Source: Enterobacter cloacae complex sp. ECNIH7
GTDB taxonomy: Bacteria; Pseudomonadota; Gammaproteobacteria; Enterobacterales; Enterobacteriaceae
Assembly (NCBI RefSeq): GCF_002208095.1
Contig: NZ_CP017990.1
Location: 4,092,001 to 4,156,000 of the forward strand
Direction: 5' to 3'
Length of the DNA stretch: 64,000 nucleotides
In this document: in pieces, positions 62,138 through 64,000 of the stretch
Position numbering within the stretch: position 1 is the stretch's first letter
How the letters are laid out: the number at the start of each line of letters is the position of its first letter
Notes under the pieces: model-generated
Databases searched by the model: none
Told to the model about the DNA's origin: nothing
The model's input: only the letters and a program-made list of their open reading frames with translations
Translations under genes and position numbers: made by a program

Positions 62138-63085
62138 ATGATCAAGCTCGGCATCGTGATGGACCCCATCGCAAACATTAACATCAAGAAAGATTCCAGC
62201 TTCGCCATGCTGCTGGAAGCGCAGCGTCGCGGCTATGAACTCCACTATATGGAGATGAACGATCTTTACCTGATCAACGGTGAAGCTCGCGCCCGCACCC
62301 GCATCGTTAACGTCGAGCAGAACTACGACAAATGGTACGAGTTCGGCACCGAGCAGGATATTGCCCTGGCCGATCTCAACGTCATCCTGATGCGTAAAGA
62401 TCCGCCGTTCGACACCGAATACATTTACAGCACCTACATCCTTGAGCGTGCAGAAGAGAAAGGCACGCTGATCGTCAACAAGCCGCAGAGCCTGCGCGAC
62501 TGCAACGAGAAGCTCTACACCGCCTGGTTCTCTGACCTGACGCCGGAAACCCTGGTGACCCGCAGCAAAGCGCAGCTGAAGGAATTCTGGCAGAAGCACG
62601 GTGATATCATCATGAAGCCGCTGGACGGCATGGGCGGCGCGTCGATTTTCCGCGTTAAGGAGAGCGACCCGAACATTGGCGTGATTGCCGAAACGCTGAC
62701 CGAACTGGGCACGCGTTACTGCATGGCGCAGAACTATATTCCGGCGATTAAAGACGGCGATAAACGCGTTCTGGTGGTAGATGGCGAACCGGTTCCTTAC
62801 TGCCTGGCGCGTATCCCGCAGGGTGGCGAAACTCGTGGGAACCTGGCAGCCGGTGGCCGCGGTGAGCCGCGCCCGCTGACCGAAAGCGACTGGGAAATTG
62901 CCCGCCGCGTTGGCCCAACGCTGAAAGCCAAAGGCCTGATCTTCGTCGGTCTGGATATCATCGGCGATCGTCTGACCGAAGTGAACGTCACCAGCCCGAC
63001 CTGCATTCGTGAAATTGAAGCGGAATTCCCGATTTCGATCACCGGAATGCTGATGGACGCTATCGAAAAACGTTTACAAAAATAA
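62138..63085 (+). CDS. gshB: Glutathione synthetase
   Basis: GshB joins gamma-glutamylcysteine and glycine with ATP. It is an ATP-grasp enzyme: the central KPLDGMGGASIFRV loop (about residues 160-173), the GGRGEPRPLTESD segment and DIIGDRLTEVNVTSPT at the metal site. The start at 62138 gives 315 residues; E. coli has 316. It follows rsmE closely and is separated from yqgE by an inverted repeat. Confidence 0.97.
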   Translation: MIKLGIVMDPIANINIKKDSSFAMLLEAQRRGYELHYMEMNDLYLINGEARARTRIVNVEQNYDKWYEFGTEQDIALADLNVILMRKDPPFDTEYIYSTYILERAEEKGTLIVNKPQSLRDCNEKLYTAWFSDLTPETLVTRSKAQLKEFWQKHGDIIMKPLDGMGGASIFRVKESDPNIGVIAETLTELGTRYCMAQNYIPAIKDGDKRVLVVDGEPVPYCLARIPQGGETRGNLAAGGRGEPRPLTESDWEIARRVGPTLKAKGLIFVGLDIIGDRLTEVNVTSPTCIREIEAEFPISITGMLMDAIEKRLQK

Positions 63086-63099
63086 CCTAACAATACTAT

Positions 63100-63148
63100 T
63101 AGTGACAGCGCCTGAGTTTGTCCCCATACTGGGCGCTGTCGCTTTTTA
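63100..63148 (+). other. Hairpin between gshB and yqgE
   Basis: GACAGCGCC pairs with GGGCGCTGTC around a loop of 18 bases, followed by GCTTTTTAA. It can act as a terminator, but it lies in the leader of yqgE, so it may only attenuate. Confidence 0.5.
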
Positions 63149-63172
63149 AACCAGGAAACAGTACCTCTGACA

Positions 63173-63733
63173 ATGAATTTACAGCATCACTTTCTTATTG
63201 CCATGCCTGCTCTCCAGGATCCGATTTTTCGCCGCGCCGTGGTTTATATTTGTGAATACAATGAAGACGGCGCGATGGGTATTATCATCAATAAACCACT
63301 GGAAAATCTTCAGGTTGAAGGAATTCTGGACAAGCTGAAAATACCGGCTGAAGCGCGACTGCCGGAAATCCGGCTTGATAAACCGGTGATGCTGGGTGGA
63401 CCTCTTGCAGAAGATCGCGGCTTTATCCTGCATACGCCGCCGGTATTCTCTTCAAGCATTCGAATTTCGGATAACACCGTTATCACGACCTCGCGCGACG
63501 TGCTTGAAACGCTGGGCACCGCAGAGCAGCCTTCTGAAGTGCTGGTGGCGCTGGGCTATTCGTCGTGGGAGAAAGGCCAGCTTGAGCAAGAGATCCTCGA
63601 TAACGCCTGGCTTACCGCGCCAGCGGACATGAATATCCTGTTTAAAACCCCTATCGCCGATCGCTGGCGCGACGCGGCGAAGCTGATTGGCATTGATATC
63701 CTGACCATGCCTGGCGTAGCGGGGCACGCCTGA
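63173..63733 (+). CDS. yqgE: UPF0301 protein YqgE
   Basis: YqgE is a 186-residue conserved protein ([25 protein letters not shown]0301) of unknown biochemical role. The family block [11 protein letters not shown] is at about residues 35-45, and [13 protein letters not shown] at about 74-86. No signal or membrane segment. It overlaps yqgF by one base (TGATG), which fits an old operon. Confidence 0.93.
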   Translation: MNLQHHFLIAMPALQDPIFRRAVVYICEYNEDGAMGIIINKPLENLQVEGILDKLKIPAEARLPEIRLDKPVMLGGPLAEDRGFILHTPPVFSSSIRISDNTVITTSRDVLETLGTAEQPSEVLVALGYSSWEKGQLEQEILDNAWLTAPADMNILFKTPIADRWRDAAKLIGIDILTMPGVAGHA

Positions 63734-64000
63734 TGAGCGGAACGCTTCTGGCCTTCGATTTTGGTACCAAAAGCATTGGCGTCGCCGTGGGTCAGCGTAT
63801 CACCGGTACCGCGCGTCCGCTTACGGCCCTGAAGGCCAATGACGGCACGCCAGACTGGAATCTTATCGAACGTCTGCTTAAAGAGTGGCAGCCGGATGAC
63901 GTGATTGTTGGGCTCCCGCTGAACATGGACGGCACAGAACAGCCGCTTACCGCCCGGGCGCGTAAGTTCGCCAATAAAATCCATGGCCGCTTTGGCGTCT
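63733..64000 (+). CDS. yqgF: Putative pre-16S rRNA nuclease YqgF (RuvX), 3' end outside window
   Basis: The visible 89 residues start [20 protein letters not shown], the first strand and glycine turn of the RNase H/resolvase-like fold with the first catalytic Asp. [17 protein letters not shown] follows. YqgF is implicated in processing the 5' end of 16S rRNA and is essential in E. coli. The gene continues beyond base 64,000. Confidence 0.93.
   Translation, partial: MSGTLLAFDFGTKSIGVAVGQRITGTARPLTALKANDGTPDWNLIERLLKEWQPDDVIVGLPLNMDGTEQPLTARARKFANKIHGRFGV

Overview
The window looks like the chromosome of a member of the Enterobacteriaceae close to Enterobacter, Leclercia or Klebsiella. From about 13.5 kb rightward the gene order is that of the E. 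coli 65-67 min region (glyU, actS/ygeR, idi, lysS, prfB, recJ, dsbC, xerD, fldB, ygfX, sdhE, ygfZ, yqfA, yqfB, bglA, ygfF, gcvPHT, ubiI, ubiH, pepP, ygfB, zapA, ssrS, fau, serA, rpiA, argP, yggE, argO, mscS, fbaA, pgk, epd, tktA, loiP, speB, speA, yqgB, metK, galP, sprT, endA, rsmE, gshB, yqgE, yqgF). The differences from E. coli are an RpiR-type regulator before bglA and an OprD-type porin between loiP and speB. I judged the genus by protein similarity from memory, so it is an inference.

Positions 1 to about 13,500 are accessory DNA beside the 3' end of tRNA-Gly(CCC), a normal integration target. It is AT-richer than the core and has large gene-free stretches. It starts with the C-terminal part of a tyrosine integrase and then carries fabV, an enoyl-ACP reductase known for triclosan insensitivity. 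Next come a GNAT/NIPSNAP-like gene pair and a compact leftward operon of four overlapping genes: a 58-aa protein, a ribbon-helix-helix protein, a helicase-like ATPase with a C-terminal helix-turn-helix, and a one-helix membrane peptide. After these lie a structured gene-free stretch, two small secreted proteins, a serine recombinase with a repeat cluster in front, a probable orphan T6SS metallopeptidase effector with its lipoprotein immunity gene, another lipoprotein, and two zinc/HNH-type genes. A diverged approximately 50-65 bp element occurs three times, each time upstream of a leftward small gene. No second copy of the glyU 3' end is visible, so the island is not closed within the window.

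The core half holds several functional blocks: translation and protein quality (lysS, prfB with its programmed frameshift, dsbC), recombination (recJ, xerD), glycine cleavage and C1 metabolism (gcvTHP, fau, ssrS), ubiquinone hydroxylation (ubiI, ubiH), serine and pentose metabolism (serA, rpiA, tktA), the epd-pgk-fbaA-mscS glycolytic run with Cra-like and CRP-like sites upstream, arginine and polyamine genes (argP/argO, speA/speB), methionine activation (metK), galactose uptake (galP with two gal-type operators and a CRP site), and glutathione synthesis (gshB). A family of palindromic CCCTCTCCC/GGGAGAGGG repeats and REP/BIME elements lies between core genes.
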